From: Cycas panzhihuaensis
Lineage: Eukaryota > Cycadophyta
DNA length: 64,000 nt
NCBI GenBank assembly: GCA_023213395.1
Contig: CM041465.1
Location: 228,415,741-228,479,740 of the forward strand
Direction: 5' to 3'
Within the stretch, counting starts at the first letter, position 1. Each line of letters starts with the position of its first letter. The notes beneath the pieces are model-generated. The model worked only from the letters and a program-made list of their open reading frames with translations. It was not told the origin of the DNA and did no database searches. Below are positions 40,356-51,764 of the stretch, one piece after another. A program made the translations under genes and the position numbers.

Positions 40356-41428
40356 TCATTCTAAGCATTTGTTGACAATCTCTATTTGCCCATCCGTCTG
40401 AGGATGGTATGATGTGCTCATCTTGAGTTTTGTGCCTGCAATTTTGAATAGATCCTGCCAAAATTTGCTAGTAAATTTTGGGTCACAATCACTTACAATT
40501 GCTTTAGGAAAACCGTGCAACCTATGGATCTCCTTCATATATAATTCTGCCATGTCGCTGGCCTTAGTTATCGATTTCAGTCCTCTGAAGTGGCCATATT
40601 TGGTGAGGCAATCTATGATGACCAAAATTGCGTCCTTTCCCTCAGAGTAGGGTAATCCGGTTATAAAATCCATGGATATTTCGTCCCATTTTTGTTCTCG
40701 CGTTGGCAACGGCTGGAGTAACCCTGGTGTTTTTATGCATTCGATTCTATTTCGTTGACAGGTATCACATTCTGCCATGAACTTTTGAACGTCTGTTTTT
40801 AATCCTTTCCAGTAAAACGAAGCTCTTATCTTCCTGTATGTCTTGTCAATCCCTGTGTGACCTGCTATCAGTGTGGAATGGCCTTCTTGTAATATTATCT
40901 CCTTTAGCCCTGACCTTCTAGGAATGCAGATCTTTCCTTTCATGAGTATTACTCCCTGTTGTATCTCATATGAGCCAGTTTTGTCCTCCCTTACTCTGTC
41001 GATCAATTGTTTGTACCTCGGATCGTTGTCGTATTCCTTCTTTAATGTCTCATGCCAGGCTGGAGCAGCCATTGATATTGTATGTAGTGATGGTTTCTCG
41101 TGAGTTTCTTCTGGAATTCTTGAGAGGGCGTTTGCTATGACATTGTCTTTGCCCTTTTTGTACATAATGGAGAAATCAAATGTTTGTAGTTTGCTCACCC
41201 ACTTTTGTTGTTCGTCTGACAGTGTCTTTTGATTTAAGAAGTATTTGAGACCGCGTAGGTAGTGCATTCGTACCTGGAAGGAATTGCCTAGTAAATACTG
41301 TCTCCACTGGTTGATCGCATGCATTATTGCTAGCATCTCCTTATCATAGATGGGCTTTAACTTTTCTCTGTTATTCAATTTCACCTTTAAATGCGCTATC
41401 GGTCTTTCGTCTTGTAATAGGGCGGCTC
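40356..41428 (-). pseudogene. pol: GypC RNase H, integrase zinc finger and catalytic core
   Basis: An open frame of 342 codons from 41384: RNase H end (YDKEMLAIMHAINQWRQYLL, KGKDNVIANALSR), integrase HHCC finger (GHTGIDKTYRKIRASFYWKG, CDTCQRNR), core Asp in DEISMDFITGLPYSEG, second Asp in IVSDCDPKFTSKFW and Glu in QTDGQIEIVNKCLE. All three catalytic residues stand. Two Arg of the family (DRLTK, SDRDPKF) read Cys, each a CGN to TGN change. A stop follows NKCLE at 40356. Confidence 0.9.
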
Positions 41429-42547
41429 CTATGCCAAACTACGAGCATCGCATTCCAAGATGAATGGTTTTGAGAAGTCTGGGACTGCTAAAACTGGGGC
41501 TCTTACCATTGCGCTTTTTAGTTCTTCAAAGGCCTTGTTGGCCATTTCGTTCCATGTGAAAGCATCCTTTTTTGTCAGATCAGTAAGTGGAGCTGCTATG
41601 TTAGCATATTCTCTTATGAATTTCCTGAGGTATCCGGCTGCTCCTAAGAAGCTGCAAACTCCCGTGACATTCTTTGGTGCTGGCCATTCTATTATTGCTT
41701 GGACCTTCTTGGGGTCAACCTTGATTCCGTTTGGAGTAATGATATGACCGAGGTATTCGAGTTCTTGTTGGCCAAAGGAGCATTTTTTCTTGTTTGCAAA
41801 GAATAAACCTTTTGCTAAAATTTCTAAGACTAATCTCAGGTGTTCCAAATGTTCTCTCCATGTTTTGTTGTAAATTAGGATATCATTGAAAAAGATTAGT
41901 ACGGATTTCCTCAAACATTCCTTGAATGTGGAATTCATAGTGGCACAGGCGTTCTTTGGAGCGTTGGTTAGACCAAATGGCATCACTTTGAATTCGAACA
42001 ATCCCTCATGAGTTCTGAATGTTGTCTTGTGGACGTCCCCCTCTTTTACCCGAATTTGATGGTATCCGTCGAGGTCTATCTTGGAGAAGTATTTTGCTCC
42101 ATGTATTTCGTCAAGTAGGTCATCGATCCTGGGGATAGGATATCTATTTTTTATAGTCAACTTGTTTAATCCCCTGTAATCTATGCACATCCTGATTGTG
42201 TCGTCTTTCTTAGGGCTAACAACCACCGGGGATGCAAACAGACTTATGCTAGTTTGAATATGGCCATGTGCAAGTAATTCTCTGGTGATGTTCTCGATCT
42301 CTTTCCTCATGTGGTATGGATGCCTGTACAGCCTTATGTTCACCGGTGCTGCTCCTGCGATTAAATCAATCGCGTGCTGAATTTCTCTTGTTGGAGGTAA
42401 TCCTTTTGGTTCTTCAAATACTTGTTTATATTTGTCCAAAATGTATTGTATTTCCGTTGGAATTTCTTGGATTTCTATCTTGTGGCATGACACTATGTAT
42501 GTGGGTGCTTTCTTCCGCATGATTCTTTCCATTCTGTGAGATGACAC
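41429..42547 (-). pseudogene. pol: GypC reverse transcriptase, catalytic Asp changed
   Basis: A 372-codon open frame with the complete RT order: VFEEPKGLPPTREIQHAIDL, VVVSPKKDDTIRMCIDYRGL, NRYPIPRIDDLLDE, KVMPFGLTNAP, catalytic box LIFFNDILIYNKTW (residues 217-230) and YLGHIITPNGIKVDPKKVQA. The box should carry two adjacent Asp (FFDD); residue 221 is Asn, codon AAT at 41885-41887. A KIDLDGYHQIR segment lacks one residue of the usual IDLRSGYHQI. It ends at FILECDARS, the first RNase H Asp, where a frame change moves on to the next part. Confidence 0.9.
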
Positions 42548-42598
42548 TAATTGTGTTGGTGGATATTTAGGTCCCCGTAGTATGTATTTTGTCTTGGT

Positions 42599-43060
42599 TT
42601 ATTCGGAGCACATGACTCGGTCATGTAGTTGGTGACTATTTTTCCTAAGGTTTGTAACCACTTTGTACCCTAGGACTATATCAACGCCTCTTATCCGCAT
42701 CGCAAACATATTGGAGGTCGTGGTACTCACTAATTTTCGTGTTGATGTTTCTGAGAATCCTCCATGAGTCTTTGTCTTCGTTAGCAATTGAGACCTAGAA
42801 GGTTTTAATGGTTCCACCTTGATTCCCGACTTTTGGGTCATTGGTGCATTGATAAAATTGTGCGTGCTCCCACTATCCACCAATACCGCTATTGGGGGTC
42901 CTTTTAGCATCCCTTCAAATCGTAGTGTTTGAGGTGCCGTGCTTTGACCTGTTATGGCCTGCAAAGATATTTGAACATTTTCTGTATCGATTTCTAGTAG
43001 TTCATCTAGTTCGAACCGGCTGTTCATTGTTATCTTCTTGATCTGGGGCCGTATCTTCTT
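42599..43060 (-). pseudogene. pol: GypC aspartic protease
   Basis: A conserved approach SLQAITGQSTAPQTLRFEG leads to the active site VLVDSGSTHNFI with Asp-Ser-Gly intact. Then VDIVLGYKVV, with a frame disturbance where the family has an LG.QWL motif. The long open frame extends upstream to 43330 but that part is out of frame with gag. Confidence 0.85.
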
Positions 43061-44018
43061 CTGTTTGTTCAGGTATCTCCAGTTCTTCATTATGCAGCAT
43101 AAATACCTTCTTTCCCGGGCATTGGTTCTCTCGATTCCATTTCCCTTCGCATTTGAAACAAGTACCTTTCTGTATGTGTTCTTGTCGCGTGGAGTTTTCC
43201 GTTGTATTCTTGATTGCAAGTGGAGCGTCTGATTTAACTCCTGACCTATGCCAGTTTGTGTTAGATGGTGGAGCAAAATCGGTTCTACGCACAAAGGTAG
43301 GCCTGGTTTCTTTAAGTTCAGCTTCAACACATCGAGCGTGGTTTATGATCTCTTCTAATGCTCCGTGTTGCTGCGCTAATACCCAGAATCTGATGGGGGC
43401 CTTGAGCCCGCTTATATATGTCTCCCTTAGACATTCTTGAGGAATGTTTGATGTAACCATACATTGTAACATTTGAAATTCTTATGTATATTCGCGAACT
43501 GATCCCGTCTGCTGCAGTCTTGTCAACTGTGCAAAGTAATTCATAGACCAAGAGTCTTCATATTGGTTGATGATGGCTATTCTGAAATTTCTCCATTCCT
43601 CTTGCTGAGGTCCTTGCATCTTTTCCCACCAATAATACCAATTCAAAGCTCGTCCATAGAGATGTAAGGAGGCAATGGGCACCATATCTATGCTTGGTGT
43701 TTTGTTTATTGCGAAATATGTTTCCATTTGAAGTAGCCATGCTCTTATGTCCCGTGTTTTTTCTGGATCGAATTTTTCTAATGTGATCTTTGGTCCTCCT
43801 TGATTCACATTTCTTCGCTGAAACACAATTACTTCCTTAAACCTACCTTCTGGGTTCCTCTGATCTGTCTCTTGATTTGAATCCTGTTCTGTTTTTGGCT
43901 AAGCCATCTCTTGTTTGTCCAATCTTCCATTTAGGTTCCTGATTTGTTGTGAAAGTTCCTCCATAACTACTGTCAAGGTTTCTACTGCTTGTTCTTCTGA
44001 ATTATGGGACCTCGGCAT
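43002..44018 (-). pseudogene. gag: GypC gag
   Basis: The start is taken at ATG 44018 (MPRSHNSEEQAVETLTVVME), with a stop near 43900. A capsid domain follows: KITLEKFDPEKTRDIRAWLL, MVPIASLHLYGRALNWYYWW, SVREY, then a TAA at 43482-43484 where Gln is expected, and FQMLQCMVTSNIPQECL. The knuckle region CFKCEGKWNRENQC has the usual CxxC and final Cys, but the position of His is Asn. The open frame ends near 43002; protease follows in another frame. Confidence 0.82.
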
Positions 44019-44143
44019 TTTGTTTTGTGGACTGATTTTTCTAGATCTTAATTCCGTCTTGGTCCTTTCTGAATTGCTAGGGTGGGAGGGTGGGTCAAAA
44101 ATTTCCTTCCCCTCGTGAAAAATTTCCCGCTTCGGAACGAAGC

Positions 44144-44155
44144 TCTGATACGACT
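44144..44155 (-). other. Primer-binding site of GypC
   Basis: The minus strand reads TCGTATCAGAGC, one base from the tRNA-Met site TGGTATCAGAGC, next to the LTR. Confidence 0.78.
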
Positions 44156-44767
44156 TGTGGCGAGTCCTTTACCCAATTGGACAGAAAATAGAGCAGAGTA
44201 TGACGAATTCACAGAAATAGAACAATAATAGAGAAAAAGACCACAAATACAAATAGAGCAAATTCATAGATGGAAAACACCTTTTTGATCCAAAATTATA
44301 TCTCCAATTATAGGTTAAATACAAAAAATACGATACCAAAGTGTACAAAATATAAGTAGAGTTCCAATAGAGTACCTGTATTGCCTACAACAATCACAAA
44401 ACCCTTCGAGGCGGGGATCCTCCCAGAAATTGCAGCCCTAAGGCCGAAAATTTGCACTTGCCTTAAGATCAAACATGAGGAGGAAGAAGCTTCATAAATA
44501 GATAATTTCAAATGATCTCAAAGTCCCTATATATAGGCGCATAAACTGGGACAAAATGAAGTCGGCCGGGCGGAGGAGTGCGCCCAACATAATCATGAGA
44601 AGTCGGCCACAACTTCTCTAAAAACTGGCAGGCTGTCTTTAAATGGTCATAACTTTTGATAGGGATGTCGGAATTGACTTTCGTCTGAACCGTTGGAATT
44701 GTCGTTCAGAGGCTTTTCATTTGAATGCTCATATGCTATACCTTTGACCATATTTTGGAGTGCTACA
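44156..44767 (-). repeat. 5' LTR of GypC
   Basis: 612 bp, same ends, nearly collinear with the 3' LTR with scattered substitutions and small deletions. Confidence 0.92.
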
Positions 44768-44772
44768 GAATA

Positions 44773-45389
44773 AACAGAACTCTTGTAACTAAAGCTAAGG
44801 TGATGATGCATGTTAAAAGTCTCATGCAGTTATATTGTGTAGAGTCTCTTCATACATCTATCTATGTCATAAACAGAGCTCCACGATTGCAGTTTGGGAT
44901 ATGACATTGGAGGGGGGTTGGACTGGTAGAAAGCCAATTGTTAGCCATTTATGCACCTTTGGGTGCACAACCTACATGCACATTCTCCAACAACAAAGGC
45001 AAAAACTTGATGACAAAAATTTAAAGGGCACCTTTATTGGTTACACAACAAGAAGGAAAGCATATTAGGTTTATGATCCCTTTTGTAGAAAAATTCATGT
45101 AATCGGAGATGTTATCTTTTTTGAAGATAATGAAGAAATGGATACTGCTTCTATTCATATTCCCCTTGATAAAGGCAAAGCGATTGTTGAGGACTTCCTT
45201 TTTCCACAATTGTCGACACCATGTACATTATCAACACCTGTATCTCCTTGTTTGTTTACATCAACTCCATCTACTTTTTCAACTCCTCTTGATCTTGGCA
45301 GTCTATCTGACTTTGAGCAAACCTTAAGGGCTCAAGACATTGAAGTGACCACAACATCGACGAGAAAATTACCCAAATGGTACTTGTAG
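44773..45389 (+). pseudogene. pol: CopA2 integrase end and linker
   Basis: NRTLVTKAKVMMHVKSLMQL, then HLCTFGCTTYMHILQQQRQK and LKGTFIGYTTRRKAY, followed by a Ser/Thr/Pro-rich linker ending LRAQDIEVTTTSTRKLPKWY. Frame changes at about 44900 and a stop at 45066. Confidence 0.78.
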
Positions 45390-46260
45390 ATAATATAGGA
45401 TGCTCACATTGTCGAAGGAAAACGCTAATCCAAACTGTGGTAACAAAATGTTAATTATGCACTTATGGCTCAAGTGCTAACTATTGATGAGCCTTCCACT
45501 TTTGATGAGGCATCTATAGACAAAAGTGGAATGTTGCCATGGATGATGAAATCAATTATGCTGAAAAGAGTGGAACTTGGGATTTAGTTGAATTGTCTGA
45601 AGGCAAACAAACTATAAGTTGCAAATGGATCTACAAAACCAAATTCCAATCTAATGATTCAATTGAGTGACACAAGGCTTGATTGGTGGCTAAAGGTTTT
45701 AAACAAAAGGAAGGAATTGACTATGATGAAACTTTTGCACCGGTGGCAAATATGAACACTATCAGACTTGTAATGGCCTTAGTTGTACAATGCAAATGCC
45801 CTATTTTTTAGATGTATGTGAAGAGCGGCGTTCTCAATGGCGGCCTTTCAAAGGAGTTATATCTAGAGAAACCTCTTGGTTACAAGAAACATAGCAAAGA
45901 GCATTTGGTCTATTGCCTAAGGAAGGCTTTATATGGCTTGAAGTAGGCCCCATGTGTCTGGTATATCAAAATTGAAGACCACTTCGTGAGACATGGGTTT
46001 CATCAATCCTTATCAGATCTAAACTTGTACATAAAAGTTCAAAACCAACACGTGACCTTTGTCTTTTTATATGTTGAAGACTTAGTTATCATAAGAAGTA
46101 ATACTAAGATGATTGAGAGTCTCTGAGAGGACTTGAAGAGAAGTTTCAAGATGATAGATCTTGGGTTTGTTCACTACTTTTTAGGCACGGAGGTGTGGTA
46201 GCAACTTAGGGACATCTTCATTTCCCAAGCCAAATACACTTGGGATAGTTTGTAATGCTT
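45390..46260 (+). pseudogene. pol: CopA2 reverse transcriptase
   Basis: Recognisable blocks: [40 protein letters not shown] (family: VKSAFLNG) and LVYCLRKALYGLK. The catalytic box reads FLYVEDLVI, with the first Asp of the YVDD motif changed to Glu, and LGFVHYFLGTEVW follows. Numerous stops, among them at about 45667, 45808, 45943 and 46124, several at former Gln, Arg or Trp positions. Confidence 0.78.
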
Positions 46261-46264
46261 CATA

Positions 46265-47010
46265 ATGGAGGATTATAAACCTTTGCTTACACCTATGGAG
46301 ATTAGCGTCAAATTGACATTTGTTGAGGAAACAAAAGCTATGGATTCCACCCTTTACAAGCAACTAGTGGATAGTCTCATGTACTTGACTAACACTAGAC
46401 CAGATTTATCATGTGTAGTTGGAATTTGTTCACGGTACATGTTTAAACCTAATTAGAGGCATTAGAATGTAATTAAACGTATATTGAGATACTTAAAAGG
46501 CACATTGTAGCAGGGCTTTCAATATACACATAATGAGGATTTCACTTTAGAAGAGTTCTCAGACTCTGATTGAGCTGGATGCTAGGGTAATTGGAGATCT
46601 ACCTCGGGTTACTGTTTTAACCTTGGGTCAATTGTTATCTCGTGGAGTTGCAAAAAGCATCCAGATGTTACTCTCTCCTCCATAGAAGTAGAATACAAAG
46701 CTGCAGTCAGTGCCGCATTCAAGGCTATATGGCTAAGGAGGATTCTTAGCAAGCTTGGACTTGAGAAATCACACCTCACCAGGTTATATTATGACAACCG
46801 AAGTGTGCTCAAGGTGACCACAAATTCAATTTTTCATGCAAGAACCAAGCATATTGAGGTCCATCGCCACTTCATCAGAGAGCATGTGTAGACCAGTGGA
46901 ATCGACCTTGTTTACATGCCAGCAGATTAGCAGCTGGCATACATCTTTACCAAATTGCTTGGTAGAAAAAAGTTTGAGTTTTTCAAACATGGCCTTGGAG
47001 TTAACGTTAC
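46265..47010 (+). pseudogene. pol: CopA2 RNase H
   Basis: LVDSLMYLTNTRPDLSCVVG, EEFSDSD followed by a stop where family members have Trp, VTLSSIEVEYKAAVS, LYYDNRSVLKVTTNSIFHAR and HIEVHRHFIREHV. First Asp, Glu and last Asp can all be located, but at least six stops interrupt. Confidence 0.8.
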
Positions 47011-47063
47011 ATAAGCACTTGTGGTCTATGGAACTTGCGTGCATGCAGATGTGACCAAGGCTC

Positions 47064-47410
47064 TGATAGTTAATGGTAGTTATTAACTTGTGTGTGCAGA
47101 ACCGTTTGTGATTACCAATAGAATTGAAGATTGCTTGTCCCGCCAATGGTGTTGGTCAGAAGAAGGCCTCTTTTGTCTATTTAAGGCCTGATGTTTGTAA
47201 AAGAAGATGGTTGTGTATTTTGTATCTCGTATGAGATTGTATTTTGGTACACTTTGGTGCCCTTAAACTTTCTTTGGTGTCCTTGTAAGTGCTTAATTGG
47301 TGTACTTTTGCATCCCCCATAAATAAAAGTGGTTCTTTTTGCTCCACATTATGTCTTTTACATGATTTGTATTGCAAGATTGAGGGAGATCGCCAGAAAG
47401 AAACCTTTCA
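47064..47410 (+). repeat. LTR-G, probable lone 5' LTR of a retrotransposon
   Basis: About 347 bp from TGATAG to CTTTCA, followed by a primer-site-like TGGTATTAAAGC at 47413. It contains a CATAAATAAAAG TATA-like motif. The ends are near-inverted (one mismatch). It is unrelated to the family-A LTR, so it is not the CopA2 3' LTR. Confidence 0.55.
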
Positions 47411-47412
47411 AG

Positions 47413-47424
47413 TGGTATTAAAGC
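47413..47424 (+). other. Putative primer-binding site of LTR-G
   Basis: TGGTATTAAAGC, two changes from TGGTATCAGAGC. Confidence 0.5.
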
Positions 47425-48766
47425 CTAGTTGTAGATCCACCCAAGGGGTTGATCGGCTGGAAGAGTGGAAAAATGAGGAAATTTTTTTTCCCTTGGTGAA
47501 ATTTTGGAAACCCTCTCTTACTTTCATTTTTTCAATTTTTGTGCTATTGTTGTTTTCTGAAATTTGGAAATCAACTACAAGTGGGTAGCAAGTTCTCTCC
47601 CTCCAGTATCCCCTGATTGTAGGTAGAGACCCTGTACCAGGGGTCTTTAAAATCACAGGGATCTGTCATTTTTGGCCAAGTGTAAGTGGCTACAAGTATG
47701 GATTTTCTCCATAGTCAATGCCATAAGATATTGGGTCGAGCAATAATAATGACTGGGAAGTTTATCGAGGGGATTGTAGAACTAGGTACACCCTGTTTCT
47801 TAAGTCCTACGTACTTTTGTATCCCCACAATTGAAATTTGCCAAAAGAAGAAGGTTACACAAATAATAAAAGGCAAATTCCCTCAAAAGCACCTTAAAGA
47901 CAGGACACCTTTAAGATTGGAAGCAACTATAATCAAAATTTGCAAGTAAATATTATTGTGATAGTACTAGTTGACAGTAGTTGTGACAACACTCTACAAT
48001 AGTTGTGATAGCACAAAATGATCGTAACCTGCACTTGATCCTGATAAAAGTCCTTCCTGTCCAAACCTTCAAACCAATTGTTGATTCCCACACCCAATCT
48101 TTTCAATCTAGAGTCCACCCTCTGAAAAAAAAAGAAAAAAAGGCCATCACTTGGTCTGTAGGGTTGTTTCAAGAAATACATGTTCAATTCAGACCAAATC
48201 TACACGAGTAGACTCAGATTGAAAAAAGAGCATCTTATTTTACTAGGTGGGATGCGCTGATTGTTTTGGGCTAGGTCAATTTCAACTCCATTTTTTAGCG
48301 AAAAATGACAAGTGGGCCCCATTGGCTGAAAATCATACATTATCTCACCCGTGTTATCCATATGAGCTAATTGCGTTCTTTTAGTGGGATTGCTACTTGA
48401 TTTCACCCCATTTGCACACATTTGCACCCAGGAGGTTAACAGGCTATAAACACCTCCAAAACCCTCATTCCTTTTTGCATCAATCTCTAGTTCTTTAATT
48501 CTTTTCTGTCTACGTATTTCCTCTTTTGATAACACCCTTCTTCTAGATCTATTCCCCTTTTCGTAATTTCCCTTCACACTTCTTACAACATTGGATTTTT
48601 CTTCAATGGCCTGCCCCCGCTCACCCCCCACCCCCCTCGACCTTTCACACACACAGAGAGGCCGATTGCATCCAAGCATTAGAAGCACACTTTGAAGAAA
48701 TGTCTCAAAGCATTGCGCACTTGGAAGAGATGGCTCCAAGCATTGTTGCTTTGTCATAGGAAACAA
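47425..48766 (+). other. LTR-G leader and unidentified sequence
   Basis: 1.3 kb before the CopH LTR. The plus strand ends with two imperfect 27-bp copies (48690-48745) coding for FEEMSQSIA / LEEMAPSIV-like residues, which could be a Gag N-terminal coiled coil. The minus strand is open for 195 codons (48787-48200) with a Lys/Arg/Glu-rich centre (SKEEIRRQKRIKELEIDAKR). I recognise no family in either. Confidence 0.4.
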
Positions 48767-49113
48767 TGTTAGGGAACAAGAATTCATACATATATGTTCC
48801 TATCCGCAAAATTTTTAACCATACACAACAAGCAAACAAAGATATACACATAATACATATGCACAATACACAGGATTTACGTGGAAAATCCTTTCAGGAA
48901 AAAACCCACTACAAAAGATCCTCTGGATCACATTGATTACACTTCCTTGAATTGGTTGATATACAAGGACTCTAGGATATAGATATCCTTCCAAGAGGTG
49001 TCACTCAACAAGGGTTGTGATCCTTTGAATATCTTGCACCTTTTCGATAATCATGATTAGTTAAATGACATTAACATTAATTAGTGGCTTAACAAACAAC
49101 TACCACGTTAACA
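48767..49113 (-). repeat. 3' LTR of CopH
   Basis: 347 bp, minus-strand start TGTTAACGTGG and end TCCCTAACA. The minus-strand purine tract TTAAGGGGGGA adjoins it. Flank AACAA at 48762-48766 is the candidate target duplication. Confidence 0.82.
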
Positions 49114-49179
49114 TCCCCCCTTAATGTGAATGTGGGGAACCTGCAACTTGTAGCAGTTTCGTTATCACGAAGGCTGGGA

Positions 49180-49998
49180 CTATCCTGCTACTTCTTTATC
49201 CTTGTTGATACATCCCCCCTCGAGGATAACATCAATGAGTCCTAATCTGCTACGCACCTTTGTGAATTGATTTTCAGTATGCGCTTTGGTGAAGATGTCT
49301 GCAAGCTGATATTCACTCGGACAATAGTTGATCTGCAACTTTTTTGACTTGATCTGTTCATGGATGTAGTGGTGCTGAATTTCAATGTGCTTTGTACGAG
49401 TATGAAACTCTGGATTCTTCGACAAGCAAATGGTACTATGATTATTGAAGAAAATAATCGAATGTCCATTTGAAACTCCAAGAACTTCCAAGAGAACTTG
49501 CAACCATACAACTACCTTCGCACTAGCACTGTGTCCTTGATATTCTACCTCTGTAGAAGATAACACCATTATTTGTTGCTTCTTCGACTGTCACCAAACA
49601 AATCCATTATCGATACCAAAGATGTATCCAACAATGGACTTTTGATCGTCAGAGTCTCCTCCCCAATCAGCATCAATGTAGCCATGCAACTTTATCTCTT
49701 CACCATAATGGTATTCAAGACCAAGATTGAATGTCCCCTTCAGGTACTCCAGAATCCGCTTTGCGGCAACCCAATGTGGCTCCTGAGGATTTTGCATATA
49801 GCAAGAAACAAATTCAACAACATAGGCAATATCTGGTCTAGTATGAGTTAAATAGATCAGACTTCCTACCAACTTGCGATAATTCGTTCCATCTACAGAG
49901 GGTTTGGCCATATCCTTCTGCAATCTTGCACCCTTAACATATGGTGTTGCAACCATTTTGCAATTCTGCATCCCAAACTTCTTCAGTAGGTTCTTCAC
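49180..49998 (-). pseudogene. pol: CopH RNase H
   Basis: Two frames. 49998-49591: RPDIAYVVEFVSCYMQNPQE, YIDADWGGDSDDQKS with the first Asp intact, then a stop at 49589. 49569-49180: VLSSTEVEYQG (Glu), IIFFNNHSTI where the last Asp of the CDN motif is Asn, HTRTKHIEIQHHYIHEQI and LADIFTKA. The Trp-to-stop and Asp-to-Asn changes both fit G-to-A transitions. Confidence 0.85.
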
Positions 49999-50001
49999 AT
50001 A

Positions 50002-50937
50002 CTACGATTGCAACAACACGATCTGATCTTCCATTTGCCTAATTTGAATGCCCAAGAAGTAGTGAAGTCTCCCGAGGTCTGTCATGTCAAAAGAAGCTCT
50101 CAAATTGGACTTGACTTCTACAATAGTCTTATTACATTTGCCTCTGATGATTAAATCATCCATATGCACCACAATAGCAACTATTGAGGTCCCTCTCCTT
50201 TTCACATGCAAATTCGGGTCAAGATCAGAAACTACAAAACCTTCAGCTTTTAACTTGGCATCCATCTTCTCATACCAAGCACGGGGTGCTTGTTTCAAGC
50301 CATAAAGTGATTTCTTCAACCGACATACAAGATGCTCCTGGCCTTCTTTAATGAATCCCAGAGGCTGCAACATATAAATCTCCTCTTTTACATCTTCATT
50401 AAGAAATGCGGACTTGATGTCCATCTGGTGTAACTCCTAACCATAAGCAACTACTAGGGAAATGATCAAATAGACCGTTGTTATCTTGGAGACTGGTGCA
50501 AATGTCTCCTCATAATCAATTCCTTCTTTTTGTTTGAACCCTTGAATGACAAGCCTAGCCTTGTACTTGTCCACCTCCCTATTGGAGCAGAACTTAGTTT
50601 TGTAGACCCACTTGCATCCAACATGGTTCTTTGTCGGAGGGAGCAGAACTAAATACCATGTGTCATTCTTCATGAGCGAACCATACTCCTCTTCCATCGC
50701 AACTCTCCATTGCGGATCACCTTTTGTTTCGTCATACAAATTAGGATCATTGGAGTTGTTAGTGTTTGTCAATAGAGTTCGACTAAGATGTTGACTTCTT
50801 GTTCTTCTTTCATCAAGGGTATGCATTGCCATTCCAGAATCCTCAATCGTCTTCCTTGCCCGTAGTGGTATAGAAGGACTTGTTGCTGGAGGTGCTTGTT
50901 CATGTGGTAGCTCCTCACTATTACTTGCTCCACTCAA
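50002..50937 (-). pseudogene. pol: CopH reverse transcriptase
   Basis: 50937-50437 carries the linker and first RT blocks ([60 protein letters not shown]) and ends in a TAG where Trp of WELHQMD is expected. 50424-50002 continues: MDIKSAFLNEDVKEEIYM, LYGLKQAPRAWYEKMD, then the catalytic box VVHMDDLII (both Asp present, Tyr replaced by His) and LGRLHYFLGIQIRQ. A single stop near 50001 separates it from RNase H. Confidence 0.87.
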
Positions 50938-51559
50938 CCCAGCTTCCTCATGTATTCCAGTGACTGGCTTATCATCCTCTTTGCTTGACGAATTTTGGGA
51001 ATGGAAGTAGTGAGGGGTTAAAAAGACTCTTCTGATGATTTTTTAGGATGATACGTTGATGACTCATCAAATTTTACATCTCGATTAATCACAATCTTCC
51101 CCCCCTGCAAATCCCACAGTCTATAAGCTATAGCCCATAAAAATACACTTTAGACTTTTCTGATCTAGCTTCTTACAAGTGTCGTCCAGGATGTGTGTAT
51201 ATCCAATGCACCCAAAAGTTTTCGAATGGCTAATGACAGGTTTACGACTAGTCCATTTTTCTTTGGGGGTTATGCTATGAACTGCTTGAGTGGGTACTTA
51301 GTTCAGAATATAAACAACAATCGCCACAACGTTTGCCCAAAACATTGGTGGCAAGTTTTTAGAGTGCACCATAAACCTTGGCATCTCCATCATGGTATGG
51401 TTCTTCCTTTCAGCAACTTCGTTTTGTTATGGGGTATACAAGACCATAAATTCTCGCTTTATACCATGATCTCGACATAATTGATTAAATGCATGATTGT
51501 CGTACTCCTTGCCATTATCACTTTGTAATGTCTTAATTTGTTAAACTTCAAACAACAAT
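50938..51559 (-). pseudogene. pol: CopH integrase C-terminal part
   Basis: Read on the minus strand from 51559: a TLQSDNGKEYDNHAFN block (second Asp), VLYTPQQNEVAERKN (Glu present), MFWANVVAIVVYILN, then a stop, and SKTFGCIGYTHI and LKCIFMGYS. The zinc finger and first Asp are missing because CopB3 begins here. Confidence 0.78.
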
Positions 51560-51749
51560 TGATGAAAAGATTGATTGATCGATTTATTATGGGGGAGATG
51601 GTCTCCTTAAATATACATGAGTAATTGTAACCACTACGTGTTTTAATGACACGTGTTAGACAAATGTCTAAGTTACATCAAGAGTTATATAAAGAGGGAT
51701 TGAGTCATTACCCTCAATTGATCCTAAGATAAAACATTAGCTCTTAGCA
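51560..51749 (-). repeat. 3' LTR of CopB3
   Basis: 190 bp, minus-strand start TGCTAAGAGCTAATGTTTTATC, end TTTTCATCA. The purine run TTAAGAGAGGG precedes it. Same ends as the CopB1 and CopB2 LTRs. Flank ACAAT at 51555-51559. Confidence 0.8.
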
Positions 51750-51764
51750 CCCTCTCTTAATGTT

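Larger units (their letters stand above)
38990..44767 (-). mobile_element. GypC, chromodomain Ty3/gypsy element (chromovirus) with both LTRs
   Basis: 5778 bp on the minus strand with a perfect target duplication GAATA (38985-38989 and 44768-44772) inside CopA2 integrase. LTRs 38990-39611 and 44156-44767, primer site 44144-44155, gag, protease, RT, RNase H, integrase and a C-terminal chromodomain in the order expected of plant chromoviruses. The frame is broken by one stop in gag, frame changes before protease and in RNase H, a stop and frameshift in integrase, and an RT catalytic Asp-to-Asn change. Structure complete, function lost. Confidence 0.93.
44768..47010 (+). mobile_element. CopA2, 3' part after GypC
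   Basis: Resumes with the duplicated GAATA and the integrase NRTLV motif, then linker, RT and RNase H. The homology to CopA1 fades near 47010, before any purine tract or family-A LTR. The 3' LTR has been lost or replaced by LTR-G. Confidence 0.8.
48767..51559 (-). mobile_element. CopH, Ty1/copia element, 3' half
   Basis: Minus-strand copia with 3' LTR (48767-49113), purine tract, RNase H, RT and the C-terminal part of integrase, ending at 51559 where the CopB3 LTR begins. Relatively open frames with few stops. The 5' half is absent from the window. Confidence 0.83.

Noticed and set aside
47064-47410. LTR-G as the 3' LTR of CopA2
   Set aside because: Its sequence and ends differ from the family-A LTR (TGTTAAACC...), no purine tract precedes it, and a primer site follows it, so it reads as a 5' LTR.
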